Source: Syngnathus acus
Taxonomy: Eukaryota; Chordata; Actinopteri; Syngnathiformes; Syngnathidae
Reading direction: 5' to 3'
DNA: 64,000 bases
NCBI RefSeq assembly: GCF_901709675.1
Contig: NC_051101.1
Span: 6,778,501-6,842,500 of the forward strand
Part shown: positions 13,346 to 28,100 of the stretch, in pieces
Layout: each line of letters begins with the position of its first letter
Position numbering within the stretch: position 1 is the stretch's first letter
Position numbers and translations under genes: made by a program
Notes under the pieces: generated by a model
What the model was told of the DNA's origin: nothing
The model's database searches: none
What the model saw: the letters and a program-made list of their open reading frames with translations, nothing else

Positions 13346-15689
13346 CCTTCTGCATTTCATGTTACAGACTCTGGGGGCCGAGCTGTGATAAACAGTGAAA
13401 TGCCAGTAAACAGAACCTGACTTTACAAACAAATGATCTATTCTCTAAATGGTTGCATTCATGAATGTTAATATCTAATATTTAATTAAAATTATACTGT
13501 ATATACTGTAGATTGAAAACACTGAAAGACACTAACTATAAAATATAGACAGGCTAAATTGAGTAAAGAGTCACCTGACTGGGCGAAAGTAGCTCTTTTT
13601 CTAGTGACTTCGGATATGGGACTAGATATTTGCATTGTAATTTTGTACACGGCATATAACGTCTGATCTTGGACCACTTTGGGCAAATGTGCAAACCACA
13701 ATCGACCATGCTGCCTTTAGAACATATGAAATCACACCACCTTGTTAATGCAATAAAATACAGATGGGGAATTTAAGTATAGAAAAGATATAAATATAAA
13801 TAAAGTATGGGAGTTAAGGACAACTGTTAATCAAAAGCACGTCTGTTTTTTTTCTATGACTTTAATTTAGCCAAATTGCATTGTTAATTATATTACACAC
13901 CAGTAAAATTGTTTTCCAACCAGTACCTCTCTGAATACAGAGTAGCTCACAAACTGTAAAGTAGTTACATTATGCTCCTTATAATTGATTTCACACAGGA
14001 ATTCACACGCGGTGAATTGTTCCCTGCATCCTAATCATTATATGCAGTGTTGGGAGGTAGCAGAGTTGCTGACTGTGGTGAGAGCGGAAACAGCAATCAG
14101 GCATTATAGCATTGAACGGATCTGTTAGTTGAAGTGGCTTTTAATGAGCTAGTCTACAATCAGTGAATGGATGAAACACCAAAGGTTCCAAAACAAGACT
14201 GGACTGGGCATGAAAAAATAAAACAATCGTCCTTAGAACAAAAAAAATATATTGTGTAGATATGTGCAGGTAGCTTAATACGTGGCTTAAAAACTAGGAG
14301 CTATTACACCAGGGTGTTCATATAATTAGATTCATATTAATATACATATCCCAAGTGGTAATAAGACTTTTTTTTTTCTTTCTACATGGGCGACTTGTTT
14401 TTTTCATCTCCTTTATGAAACTGCTCTGAGCCACCACAGCAAAGACCGTCACCTTGCAATGATAAGATAATACCTAATTCATTTCAGCTTTTTAATTGGA
14501 TTCTCCTTCTCCACTCTTTTTCTTTTTAAATTTGCACATGAGCATGATTAATTTTCAGACGAAACAGCCTTGCTCTCTCTGGAAGAAAAAAAAAAAAAAG
14601 TATGCCTTTTTATCTTATTGTGGCGAGACTTGGCTTGATGAAATAAAAATTACCTCGATGTGCTTGTGCAGCGTAAAAGTAAATCAACACTCTGGATTTA
14701 CCATCAATCAATCACACAACTGCTGCATATACAGCACATACATTTATGCATCTATCGAGAAATTGGAACATATTAAGTGTGCCGGTGTTGTTTTCCGGCG
14801 CACGAATGATCGTCTACAGATGTTAGAAGGTATACGTCTGAAATCATTTTGAATTAAACAGCTCCACGGTGCACCAATCAGATCGTTCCCTCATGAGCCA
14901 GTGCCATGTTAACATTCTCGTGTCATTCTCAAGTCACAACAGCTCTGAAAAAGTCATGAGTGTAGTCACCGTGGAGCCTCATTGACTGTGACATCTCTGT
15001 GATTTAAATGGAAGACCTGTGTAGCTCTGACGTTTACCAACATCAAATATAAAACAAAACAAAACCTCATTCCAGCGAGACCTTTTCACCACTAAATATT
15101 TAAAAAAAAAAAAACATTCCCTCTTTTTCCTCTTGCCGGCAATCAGGAAACAATCTTTCCTTGTCTGTCCCCGCCATCTTCAGGGACTCGGGGAACAGAG
15201 TGTGAGAGAAGACGTCTGAATGTAAAATGACTGCTCCAGATCCAATGGCGGAGGGATGGGGTTGTTAGAGGGAGTATAATTGGACATGTGGCTGCCTTCT
15301 CCTGCTAAGGTGCAATTGGAATATGAGTGACTCCCAGTGGCACAGCGCATCGCCAAACCGGTGACCTAGAAAGAGAACACTGATCACTCGGTGGAGTTGA
15401 CGGCAAAAGAGCCTTGCTCCTAATGAACGTGCATGGCTGACGGCTTCTGCCCATCAGAGACAGCAGAGGTTGTCTGACTACGTGAGACACGTGGCAGGTA
15501 CTATGACCCCGGCTTATTAAAGAGATGTACCGTGCTTATGTGAGCTGACTGACAAATTATTTATAATGTGTTTGCTCTAATAAAAGAAAAAAAAAAAGTG
15601 CAGATTATTGCCTAGGTTTCGAAACTACAAGAAATCTCCATGCAGTTTTTTTTTTCCTTTATTGAGTACAAGTGATTTTAAAAATGTGA

Positions 15690-15798
15690 CCATCCAGGCA
15701 TTTTCTCTACCACATATACTCATTAGGATCGCAGGTGATCTGGATCCTATTCCAGCTGACCTGGGTTGAGAGGCAGGGTACCTCCTGGACCAGTTAAT
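15690..15798 (+). repeat. Dispersed repeat fragment, second copy
   Basis: It contains CATCCAGGCATTTTCT, CTCATTAGGATCGCAGGTGA, CTATTCCAGCTGACCTGGG, GAGAGGCAGGGTA and CCTGGACCAGTTAA in this order, parallel to the longer copy at 23167-23482. Decayed and without coding capacity. Confidence 0.6.
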
Positions 15799-17658
15799 TA
15801 CAAGGCTGTCAGAGAATAATTCATATAATAATTGGAAATTGGGAAACACCTCCGATTAGCCAAAGCGAAAACAAGACGAACCCAGAACGCAGTCATTTTT
15901 TCCATTTTCACTTCAAAGCTACGAAAGAGAAATTTGCAATCACTTTTGAAAAATGTTTCTCACAATACATCTTTTACATTATGAGGCAAGAATATTGTCG
16001 TTATTAAAGACCCTGCATTATTTAAACTCTGGAGTTATTCTATTTTATCACATGGCGATTATTATTTTGGATTATAAAATGTTGTATTATTTGCACTGGT
16101 GCATTAGTTTAATGGCAACGTCATTGTTCTTTTTTTAGATGACCCACCCGAAACTCCCCCTCCCTGCGCTAATGAGGGACCAGACAATCTACGACTCATA
16201 GACCTCCTATGATGTCTGAAATCTTTGTTCTTCAATTTCCCATCACATCCATTGCAATCTGTACCAGCACTAGGAGAGGGTGTGATAACACACAGTGGTT
16301 CAGGTAAAAGCAGCAATAATATGTTCTGAAAGTCAAAAGGTAATTGCTGAGGGGAAATGGGGATGATTTAGGAAATGTTCATTGTTTCGTTCCATATCGC
16401 CATTGTGCCGCATTGTGTCCCTAATAATTAGGTGAGTCAGAGAGAAAGAAAGAGGCTACCCATTTGGGAGTGGGGGCTGGAGGCCGCTTGCTTTTTCCTC
16501 CGTCAATTAATACCAGAACCAATCCAGAGGAGCACCGCTGATTGCCGAGAGAGCAGCAGGCTGTCACAGAGCTCACACATATTATACCTTCACAGTTTTG
16601 GTCCTCTTTTTTTTGGTTTCAAATGAATTTGATAAGGTTAAAGTAGAAATGTTCCTCCATCCTGTCATCTTTTTCTCGTCAGAGATAAAGAAACGATTGC
16701 TATCCCTCCATTAGTCTCTGTTAGTTGATGTGCATCACAGCCTTCACATTAATCACCAGTCTGTCACTGCTTTCTCTCCTCCTCCCTTTCTCAATTTATT
16801 CACATTCCTCTCTTTCCCCTTCCTTTACCGTGAATCACGCCTAATTAGGCGCACTCTACATCTGATTTTCATAAAAGGCTCAGGGGGAGGGTACATTTCG
16901 TTATGACAATTATTTTTCATATGTGGAACAGGGACTATAGTTTATGGTTGTAAGTATTAAAAGGGAACGGCCAAAAGATTCCACTTTGATTAGAAAAAGA
17001 TTGCAGCGATGTAGCACTTTTGAATAGGATGCATATTGCCATCAGTAGCATTGACATCATATTGCATCATTTTATGTGCCTTGTAGAGGATGTACCTATC
17101 TAAAAAAAAAAAGCATTTTCCTTACAATAAATATCTCTCAACTACACTACATTGTGGGATTAATACTACAGCTAATAATATATTTTCTTTCATAAAGAAC
17201 TCAACCTGCACCCAGAGCATTTTTTGGCACCAATTAGTAGCTAACCATGTTGCTGGTAGACTCTTCATTTAAAATCAAATCACACCATGGGATATTTATG
17301 AATGCAAATTAGACTTATTGTCATTTTTGGACAAAAGTAAATTCTAATTATTTGGACAACATTCATATGTTCAACACAGACATACCCCCGCCCCATTATT
17401 CAGGGTGTGTTCCCTACCGTCCTCGTAACAGCAATACCAAATAGCCTGGGGGTGAATTCAGGATAATGAGAAAACATTGGTTTTGGTTGTGGAAGATGCG
17501 CCGACATCTACGGTTATATTAACAACACAAACGCACACACTTCCACTTGTGCTGATAATGTCTTTTGAGTGGGCTCTATTGTTTACGACCCCCTGGACAG
17601 AATCTCCAGATGGCAGGGTGCCTATTACTGTGGCCCTGACTGTGCGGGCCCCACTGTG

Positions 17659-17690
17659 CGTGTGCGTGTGTGTGTGCATGTGTGTGTGTT
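17659..17690. repeat. TG-rich dinucleotide tract
   Basis: A run of TG/CG/TG units interrupted by CATG, directly visible. No associated feature. Confidence 0.8.
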
Positions 17691-18218
17691 TACCAACATG
17701 TGATCATGCAAATATGAGCACCTCCGTAATTGTGTGTGTTTCTTTCTATAGGACTGCAGGGCTGGCTGTGAGTGTGTGCGGGGTTGTGGCTCGGTTCGTA
17801 TGAAGTAAGGGCAAGCCCAAGACACCAGTGTGACATTCCTTCAAAGGCCTCATCAGAACATCTCCCGACAAAGGAAAGTGTAGCTCAAGGCTCGAGGGGA
17901 TTAGCAGGGTCTGGGTCATTAGGCCTCACCCAAATAGCCCTGAGGAGAAGCTGCTGGATCTATAGCATGAAACACATACAACATCCTCACAGCCGTATGG
18001 TGGGCCCAGCTCATGAATATCATTACATAGTAATGGAGAGTGACTACTAGGGAATAAAGCACAGGATCGCACAGTATGTTTAGCGAGGCTGTCAGGGCGG
18101 GATAAGTGTCTTCAATATTTCATTCTTTTTCTATTTCAGTCAAAAGTTGATTCATGCAATCGGAGTTGATGTGATGTCATGTCTCTCATAGAAACTTTTC
18201 TACAACAGTACTCCCTCT

Positions 18219-18238
18219 TTTTTTTTTTTTTTTTTTTT
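18219..18238. repeat. Poly-T run
   Basis: About 20 consecutive T residues. No SINE or LINE body could be recognised next to it. Confidence 0.85.
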
Positions 18239-21126
18239 ACAGAAACCTTGGCAAAATATGGACTGCTGGCCACATCTAGCACATCCGCGTTCTCTAACCA
18301 GCTCATCACACTTTTCAGTAAGTCAACTGTGGCGTAAAGAGATTAAAAGCTTGTTGGATCATATTGATGACAATCAGTCACTGGTGGAGTACCAATGATC
18401 AATATTAAAAAACATTGATCAGTCGAGGAAAAGAAATACAACACAGTAATCAATGTCCATAGGTCACTGAGTTTGAATGAAGACAGATGGCTTGAAGCAG
18501 GATTGTGACAGCCTGGATTAAAAACTATTTGGATTCATCATAATTTAAATATAAGTCGATGAAGGTCCTGTATAGATTGATCATCACTTGAACAAATCAG
18601 CAAAATAACTTTTGCTGTGAGTTGTTTATTCATTTGCAATTGAGCGAATAAAACGTCCCATGCCACGAGGTAATTACTTTTTACAGGCTCTTATTAAAGC
18701 AGTCTCCCAACTCCTAGCAATATGGACAATTGTTTCTACATCATTAGTGAAATTAACATCATGTTTATAAAGCCACTTGTGGATTGAATCATTTCAATAC
18801 TAAGTCACTCACATGAGGGATGTGATTGTTTGCAATACAGACAGATAATAAGGTCTTATCAGTGGATAAAAATAAAGCTTGAAGTAAATTTTATCACTAT
18901 GGAATTGTATATTTGTCAATCTATGGATGTAACAGAATTATAGAAAGGGTTATTCCCATACTATGAGATGATAAACGTTTTTTTTTTTTACCCTTAAAAG
19001 GCCATGAGGATAAATGTTTTTGTTATTCATGAAGCACAGCAAAATGTGGGTAGTTGAGAAAATGCATTAGCCACAAAAGCACTGAAAGCTGTGCTACGCT
19101 TTGTATACCAGAGTGACACGTTGACATTTGAACATAATGGTGCCAATAATGCATTCATCTGTTCTCCATTTATGGAGCAGTAGTCAGAAGTGACAGCAGT
19201 GATAACATAATTCAGAAACTATCACAGTACTTCTCCATTCATAGAGAACGTGTATTTATCACACTATAAATGCCGGATGTGGTATTTCTCTGTGGAAGTT
19301 CAACATTTTCAAATATTAGATATTATAAGCAATCTGGTTCTCAATGATGTATCTAATGACACATTTTCACATCCCTAATGTTAATTTTCATGCCAATACT
19401 TAAAAGACATTTCTGAGTTGTTGTTTTTTTTGTCATGGTTTAAAAATGATGCTGGAATAGCACAGGTCTTTTCATCAGATTTCCAATTCTCCACCACGGC
19501 TATAACACTCTTTTCCTCTTTACAGTCACTGATAAATGATTTACACTGTGTATGGATGTACAAGCTTTTAGGGCGTTGCAGCTTCTGAGCCACAATGCCC
19601 AAGAGCGAAGGAAGGAGTGGGTGAAGCTGTGTTTGTGGGAAGGGTGGGGGGGCGCGGCATTTTACAAAAGAGCAGGCAAGCGAGGCGAAAATGTAGCTCT
19701 CACCAAAGGTCACTCCAACCCAAAGGGTCTCTTGTGATATTTTCATTACTGAGGTGAGAACGCCCACTTGGCTTCGCTCATGTTACTGCGTATGTACACC
19801 ATCTTCAGGTTCGCCGTAGCTATCTCCAGTGGTATGATTATGAACAGAAATGTATTTCGAAATGAGGAGAGATCTGTTATGGAGAGAGAGAGTAAAATAT
19901 TAGCACAAAATATTGATGTCATTTGAGGAAGAACAAGAATGGAAGACAAAGTGAAGACAAAATATCAGAAAGAAAGGGAGAAAAGCAGATTATAAGCGAT
20001 GAAAAGATAGAGATTGAAACAAAGAAGAGGAACGGAGAAAGTAGTGACTTCATTACATGGATGTGTCCTGGTAAAGCAGGGGAATCAGATAGGCTCTGAT
20101 TGTTTTTTCTTAGATACACTTATCTCACCCATCTCCAAACAGTGCTGTAATTGGATTCCCCTGGGAAGATCAGAAAAAAGTTCGATTAACTGTTGTCCTT
20201 TTGTCCCCAAACATCAGTAGCTAGTAGTAGGACGATTGTATTATTATTATTATTATTGTAAATAACCATATTCCAAAACATCTTTTATGGTTAGCGCTTA
20301 CAATGTCAATAAAATCAGATACTTTTATTTTGTTTAAGTAATGGCTGGGATTTCTTTCTGCTTTGCAGAATATTAAATGCTTAAAATACTGAAATGTGGT
20401 TTAACGTGAATATTTATTTTTGTATTCACGCTTTTTGGAATTTCTTAAAGCAAATTTTACAAAAATGGAATCTGAGGTTGTTTTTCCACTCTTCGACAAT
20501 TTAATACAACAGGAAGCACAAGTGCCAAAATACATTGCTGCATGCTTGAATACCAACGAGGAGGATTTCTCATAACTCTGAAGCAATTAGTGTCATAGGA
20601 GGTGTGTGAAATTGTAAAAAATTAAAAATACCAAAGCTGACTGCAAATGAATTCTTCCTTTGAAATTGCATAGAAAATCCCCTGAAAATAGGAATCCTTA
20701 ATTGCAAGCGTAAACTCTTTACACGGGTGGTGAGGAAAATATAAACCAGGCCGAGCAAAACAATTTTGCTGGAATAATTTCATTTAGAAATCTTTCATCT
20801 GTTCTTTTCCCCATCCTCCGCTTTGGGGCAGAGAGGCAAATAAGTGAAGAGGATGCATGACATTTTTTCTTAAGAATCCTTGATGTTTTTTTCCCCCAAA
20901 AAAGTATGAGGATTTTTTTTTCCATGGTATTGATCTCCTGAGCTAGGAGCCTCACTCTCTTTCTTTTATTCTCTCTCTGTGCCTCTGTATCTCAACAAAT
21001 TGGACCACAACCATGATTTCTTTCTATGGTCTGCTCACATCTCTGCTTCTGTTAACATCACGGTTCATTGCTTGTCCACTTAGGTTCTGTAGTATGCCTT
21101 GCATGTTAATCCTATGTAGCCTCAGA

Positions 21127-23166
<2,040 letters not shown>

Positions 23167-23482
23167 ATCCATCCTTCCATTTTTTGACCCGTTGCCCCTC
23201 ATGAGGGTCACGGGCCTGCTGGAGCCTATCCCAGCTGACTTGGGGTAGTAAGCGGACGACACCCTGAATTGGTTGCCAGCCAATCACAGGGCACACATAG
23301 ACGAACGACCATTCACACCTACAGGCAATTTGGAGTGGTCAATTGGGATGTTTCGGGATGGGAGGAAACCGGAGAACCTAGAGAAACCCACGCAAGCACA
23401 GGGAGAACATGCAAACTCCACACAGGAAGGCCAGAGCTGGAATCGAATCCCACAAATCGTCGTGCCACTGACGACGTAGGCT
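23167..23482 (+). repeat. Dispersed repeat, longest copy (LINE-tail-like family)
   Basis: About 315 bp with the word order well known from fish genomes: ATCCATCCTTCCATTTT, GAGGGTCACGGGC, GCTGGAGCCTATCCCAGCTG, GGTTGCCAGCCAATCACAGG, ACCATTCACACCTA, GGGAGGAAACCGGAGAACC, CACGCAAGCACAGGGAGAAC, ATGCAAACTCCACACAGGAA. It has no coding capacity. I recognise this as a very abundant interspersed repeat family, probably a retroposon-derived 3' fragment; the exact class is uncertain. Shorter pieces are at 7921 and 15690. Confidence 0.75.
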
Positions 23483-24952
23483 AAACATTATCATACACTT
23501 AATTTGAGGAACTGGCCCTATTTAATTTTTAATCACAGGCCCCTGGCATAAGGCGTGTATCCATTTTATAATCAGCATGGATCTGTATTAAAGGTGGCAC
23601 TGCCACAAAGATCTCACCGGAATGCAAGTGCTGCGTGCTAACAAAAGTGTTGCAATGTAAGGTGTGAGTGATGCTTATGATAGGAACCTGCATTCTCCCT
23701 ACTTCCTGTTTTAGCTGCTATCCCACAGGCCCCATTAGTCAATTACACCTCTGTACTGCTGATTTATATGAGCTGCAAACCAAGCTGCGTTGCCAGCATC
23801 AAACACTTCCGGACCTATATATTCTTCCTGTGGAGCTTAGGTGTGTTTGTGACTAATTCAGGAGAAGTCAAATTATTCATTAGCTCGCTTTTTCTCTCTC
23901 TCCCAGCCTCCAAAGTGATCCTTGTGTTCAACAACTCAGGGGCATAGACAGAATTGCAAATTAGAAAGTAAAATTGCAAATTAATGGGCCACACTGACAG
24001 ACATGTTTGACCTGGGTTGTCGGGAACTCTCCCCAAACAAAAAACGGCAGCGTGCAATATAAGGTTGGAAAACAAAGCAGCATATCAACAATTTCTTTTA
24101 ACTTTTAATACAGCATTTAATTGAAGGACAAATTTTGCTGCCAATCACATGCTACTTAACCACAAAGCTGTCAATGTGTTCAATATAATTTATCTTCAAG
24201 TGAAGATGGCAAGATTGTTCAAGATAACCAGACTGTAATATCAATAATTGCAGATTATTTAAATCAACGTAAATGTTTTAAGGTGTGCGTGTGTGTTTTA
24301 GGTGTGGGCTTCCTAAACAATCTAATAAGTAAATACGTTGCAAAAAAGAGAAGACCGTAAAATAATATTGACATTAGGTGGACAAAGGCATTGGTTGCCA
24401 TGACAGAAGCCAAATTAAAATACAAATACATTTGTCTATATAATAAAATTGTGATATGTTGAGTATGTGCAACTGTGATCTGACTTAAAAGCACTATGAG
24501 CATCATGTACACTAATAACTTTATCCTAAACTGCCATCTAGTGTCCAAGTGAGATGTTACAAGTAGACATTACAATCCACGCTAACCTAAAAGAGTATCT
24601 GCAGAATACACATTACAATTGAATTCGCTGGATGGATTGACGAAAGCCAATTTGGAAGCTCATTTAACATCATTTTCCTCATTAAATTAATGACTGCTCA
24701 TCAATTAATAAAACATCACAATTCGTCAGCACACAAATTGTTGCACTGCTGTGACTACATTACTCGTCTTTTTGCAGTTTGATTTCACATCTCAAACCTA
24801 GAATATTCACAGAACTGCAAGTGTACTGTATGCGTCTAAATAAAGTTTGACCATACGCGTAAATTTCTTCCAAAAATACAACGTATAACGCACTGTGGTA
24901 TGTCACTATACTGTATTACAAATGTTTCAAAGTTCACAAAAATGAGAAAATA
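23483..24952. other. Gene-free spacer before CEP76
   Basis: No exon supported. The stretch is AT-rich. A CTCF-like motif is present at 24531-24546. The right end probably includes the last part of the CEP76 3' untranslated region or its downstream flank. Confidence 0.5.
24531..24546 (-). promoter_or_regulatory. CTCF-like motif at the desert/gene boundary
   Basis: On the minus strand the sequence reads GACACTAGATGGCAG, close to the CTCF core CCACYAGRKGGCAS with one deviation in the first positions. It lies about 0.63 kb beyond the CEP76 stop codon, between the gene-poor stretch and the gene cluster, a sensible place for an insulator. Binding is inferred; the word can also occur by chance or within old repeats. 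Confidence 0.3.
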
Positions 24953-24958
24953 TTTATT
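24953..24958 (-). promoter_or_regulatory. Candidate CEP76 polyadenylation signal
   Basis: AATAAA on the minus strand, about 220 bp downstream of the CEP76 stop codon. It would give a short 3' untranslated region. Other A/T-rich hexamers nearby make the choice uncertain. Confidence 0.35.
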
Positions 24959-25179
24959 TACAACATATCAAACACAGTTGAAAAGTGCAAGACTGCAATA
25001 TAAGAAAAGCAGAGACAGCCAGTCAAAGAACTGTCTGTATGATCATAAAAATAGTCATCAAATGTACCTGTAAATTTCTTAATCAAAATATTGTAAGTAA
25101 TAAAATCTTGAGTCTCAATGTGCAATAAACAGTGCTTTAAATTGATAGTTCTGACATCATCGCAGACATCAACTGACTG

Positions 25180-28100
25180 TCAGAGCACAGAGCGATACTT
25201 ACAAGCAAACATAAACCACACGGCACATACATTCTCTGGATAAATAAATACCCGAACACGAAGGGCCAGCCTCACGTGGTCACCACGACAACACACTATC
25301 TCCTCGCAGAAGCGGGACCTGCACAACAACACAAAACACAGAACTGAATAACTTCTTGTCACCACATATACCAGGAAATATCAAAAGTGAGAATTAAAAA
25401 CCTCTTGTTAAGAGCAACACTCAGATTTGCATAACTGCCATAAAATTTGAATGGGCTGTATTAAAAGTTCCAAGCTTACTTGAGGCATGTGGAAAAAGCT
25501 CTACGGGCATTGCGGTGCAGGAAGTGAATGGGGAAGCCTTTAAAAGTGTGCCCGTCTGGAACAGCCCTCCTTACAGCATCCTGAAATTCCTCATTTCCAC
25601 ACGAGACCCCAGTGCAGCGTTCCATCTCATAGGCTGACAAGGCCGACGACAGCAGGTAGGACAGGTGGTCATCCCAGACTGTTGTCAGATTCAAGTCCTT
25701 AAGATGACAGAACCACATTAGGAGTTTAAATTTGCTCCCGAGTGCAGAGAAAAGAACCGTATAAATGATTGGAAACTTCAAAATGTAAAGTGAATTTTAT
25801 TTATCTACTGCAGCATTATGTCGTACCTTCCTGTGCTCGGAGATCAAGTACCTCATCTCCAGCTCCAGCTGATTGCTAACAGCAGCAGCATCAAGAGATG
25901 ATGAGGTGAGTGGAGGAAGCGGAGGCAGAGAGTTGAGGGAGCCACAGTCACACACTGACTTCAGAGCCTCTTCACTCATTGCTTTCCACCGAGATTGATT
26001 CTAAAAGGAAAAAAATGACACGTTTCAAATGTAATTTTAAATATCAGACTAATATCTATCTCGTTATCTCCCAAACCAATCTTGTAGAAGAATTATTGGC
26101 ATATGCAAGTTACAGAATAAACATCTGCTGCTTTACCTGGAGGTCAAAGACACACAGCTCCACAGCATCAGAGGGTTGACAATTAGCCAGGAAGCTCTGG
26201 TGGTTGAAGACGCAGCCCACAGTGCGGTAGGAGTATGAGGGTTTAGGCTGAGGGGCCAAAGGTGGGGCATCGGGATCAATGGCTTGATGAAGGTACCTGA
26301 CCAGACGTATGTAGCTGTCAGGATATGAGTGGAGCGGGGCGACCAATTGCAGCTTGAACCAGGGTTTATTGAAGGGAAAGGGAGTTGGAAGGGAGTCGGG
26401 TGGGGAAACAAAGACACCTACGGGACAGAGACTCACGGCAAGCAAACAGACAGACAGACCGACCGACCGACCGACAGAAGTCCACTTGGACACGGATAAA
26501 ATTCTGACCGTGAGTCTCCAGACAAGACTGGGGGAAACTAGACGACAGGAACACTAGGCGCGGACACAGACGTGACACAACAGTAGACACCGACAAGGAG
26601 GAACACACGGGCAGGGTTTAAATACATCAGGTAACAAGAGGGAGCAGGTGACAGACATGATGACAACGAAGGGGTGCGGCTGAGGGAAGCTGCCGGCCGG
26701 GCGTCTCTGGCACGGCACATGACAGTAACAATAAGCAAATTTAAAAGCATATTGTTCAAATTAATAGACACGTGCCTCTGGATCTACTCTCATCCAGGTT
26801 GTTTCGTTCTCAAGGGATTGAATTGATCGCAACTGAGTTGCTCAGCTCGTCTCAGAAAATGTTTCGCCTCTCTTCCGAGAAAGGCAGAACGTCTTCTGAG
26901 TACAAACAGAGAAATCCAAATTGCCGGATCTGGAAGCACGACCGTTTTGCGGAGTGATTTTGTTAGTATGTGAGTAAAAACAAACCTGTGTGCAGTCAAG
27001 CTCTCCCAGAAAGTTATACTTCCATCAGTACCTCGGGTCATGACCCAGGTGTGAGGTATCCCCTTAGCTTTGGTGCCCACACACACATAGGCATCAAGGC
27101 CAAAGCCCAGCAAGAGGCTGCACAACAAGGTTGAGTGATCCTCACAGTCCCCCTGTGGGTGACACACAAATAAGGTCAAATGCATTATTTATAGTCTGCT
27201 AATCTCTTGACATCAATCTGGTGATCATTATGCAACACCTACACTGACCATGTTAAATTGCACAGAAAATTATTCAATACGATAAGCCACATTTGAAGGA
27301 TGAAGGATCAATTTATGTACACGATTTGTTTGTGAAACATGATTTTGTGGTGAAAGGGAACTGCTGGAATAGAAAAAAAATCTATCAGTAATTGACTGTA
27401 ATTTTCACAACTGTGATGTTAAATGTCCACCAGCTGAATTTCAGTCTGTTCAATATGCTTTGTGACAGTGCCAGCAAGCAACTGTCTTCGTCCTGGAAAA
27501 GGGTTTCGTGTAAAGAGGTGCAACTAGAGCTGACTGCTGCTGCAGTATGCTGGCTTGAGCTCACGACATCTCCGAATGATAGATGTTCCCCAGTAGTGCT
27601 AAAATGGACGGCAGCATCCGAACAGGCTGGGGACAGACGAGGCTAAATTAATTTTCCTTGGAATGAAAGTCATAAATCATAGCAGACAAGCGCCACTTTG
27701 CGAGAGCTGTGTTGTGTCTGTCTTGCCAGGCACAAAAAGCAGAGCAGCGGGAAACATTTATCCTGTGGTGGTCCGGGAAATCCACAGGAAAAAGCATGAC
27801 TACACAAACCCTTTCTTCTCAGAAAGGCTATCATGCTGTCATAAATACAATAAAATGTAAAAAAAAAAAATGCAAAATTGAGATTACAATTGTTAAGAAA
27901 AAATTGTAATGTGTGATTTTGTGTTAGATATCACCAAACTGTGCAAATAAAATAAATGCTATAGTTGATATGAGTGATGTCATGGACAACTTGAATTGAT
28001 TTTTACTGAAGCAATAATTGTTAACATTACCTTTCCTTGGCACAGGAAAGCCAATAATGTGCACCACTGCTCATGCTTCTCTCCTCCTCCTACCACTGGG

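Noticed and set aside
19381-19767. 128-codon open frame on the minus strand
   Set aside because: Composition looks random and no homology is recognised. Splice-like ends were not convincing.
23167-23482. Coding or exon-like block suggested by overlapping open frames on both strands
   Set aside because: The sequence is a recognisable, highly repeated fish interspersed element; the open frames are by-products.
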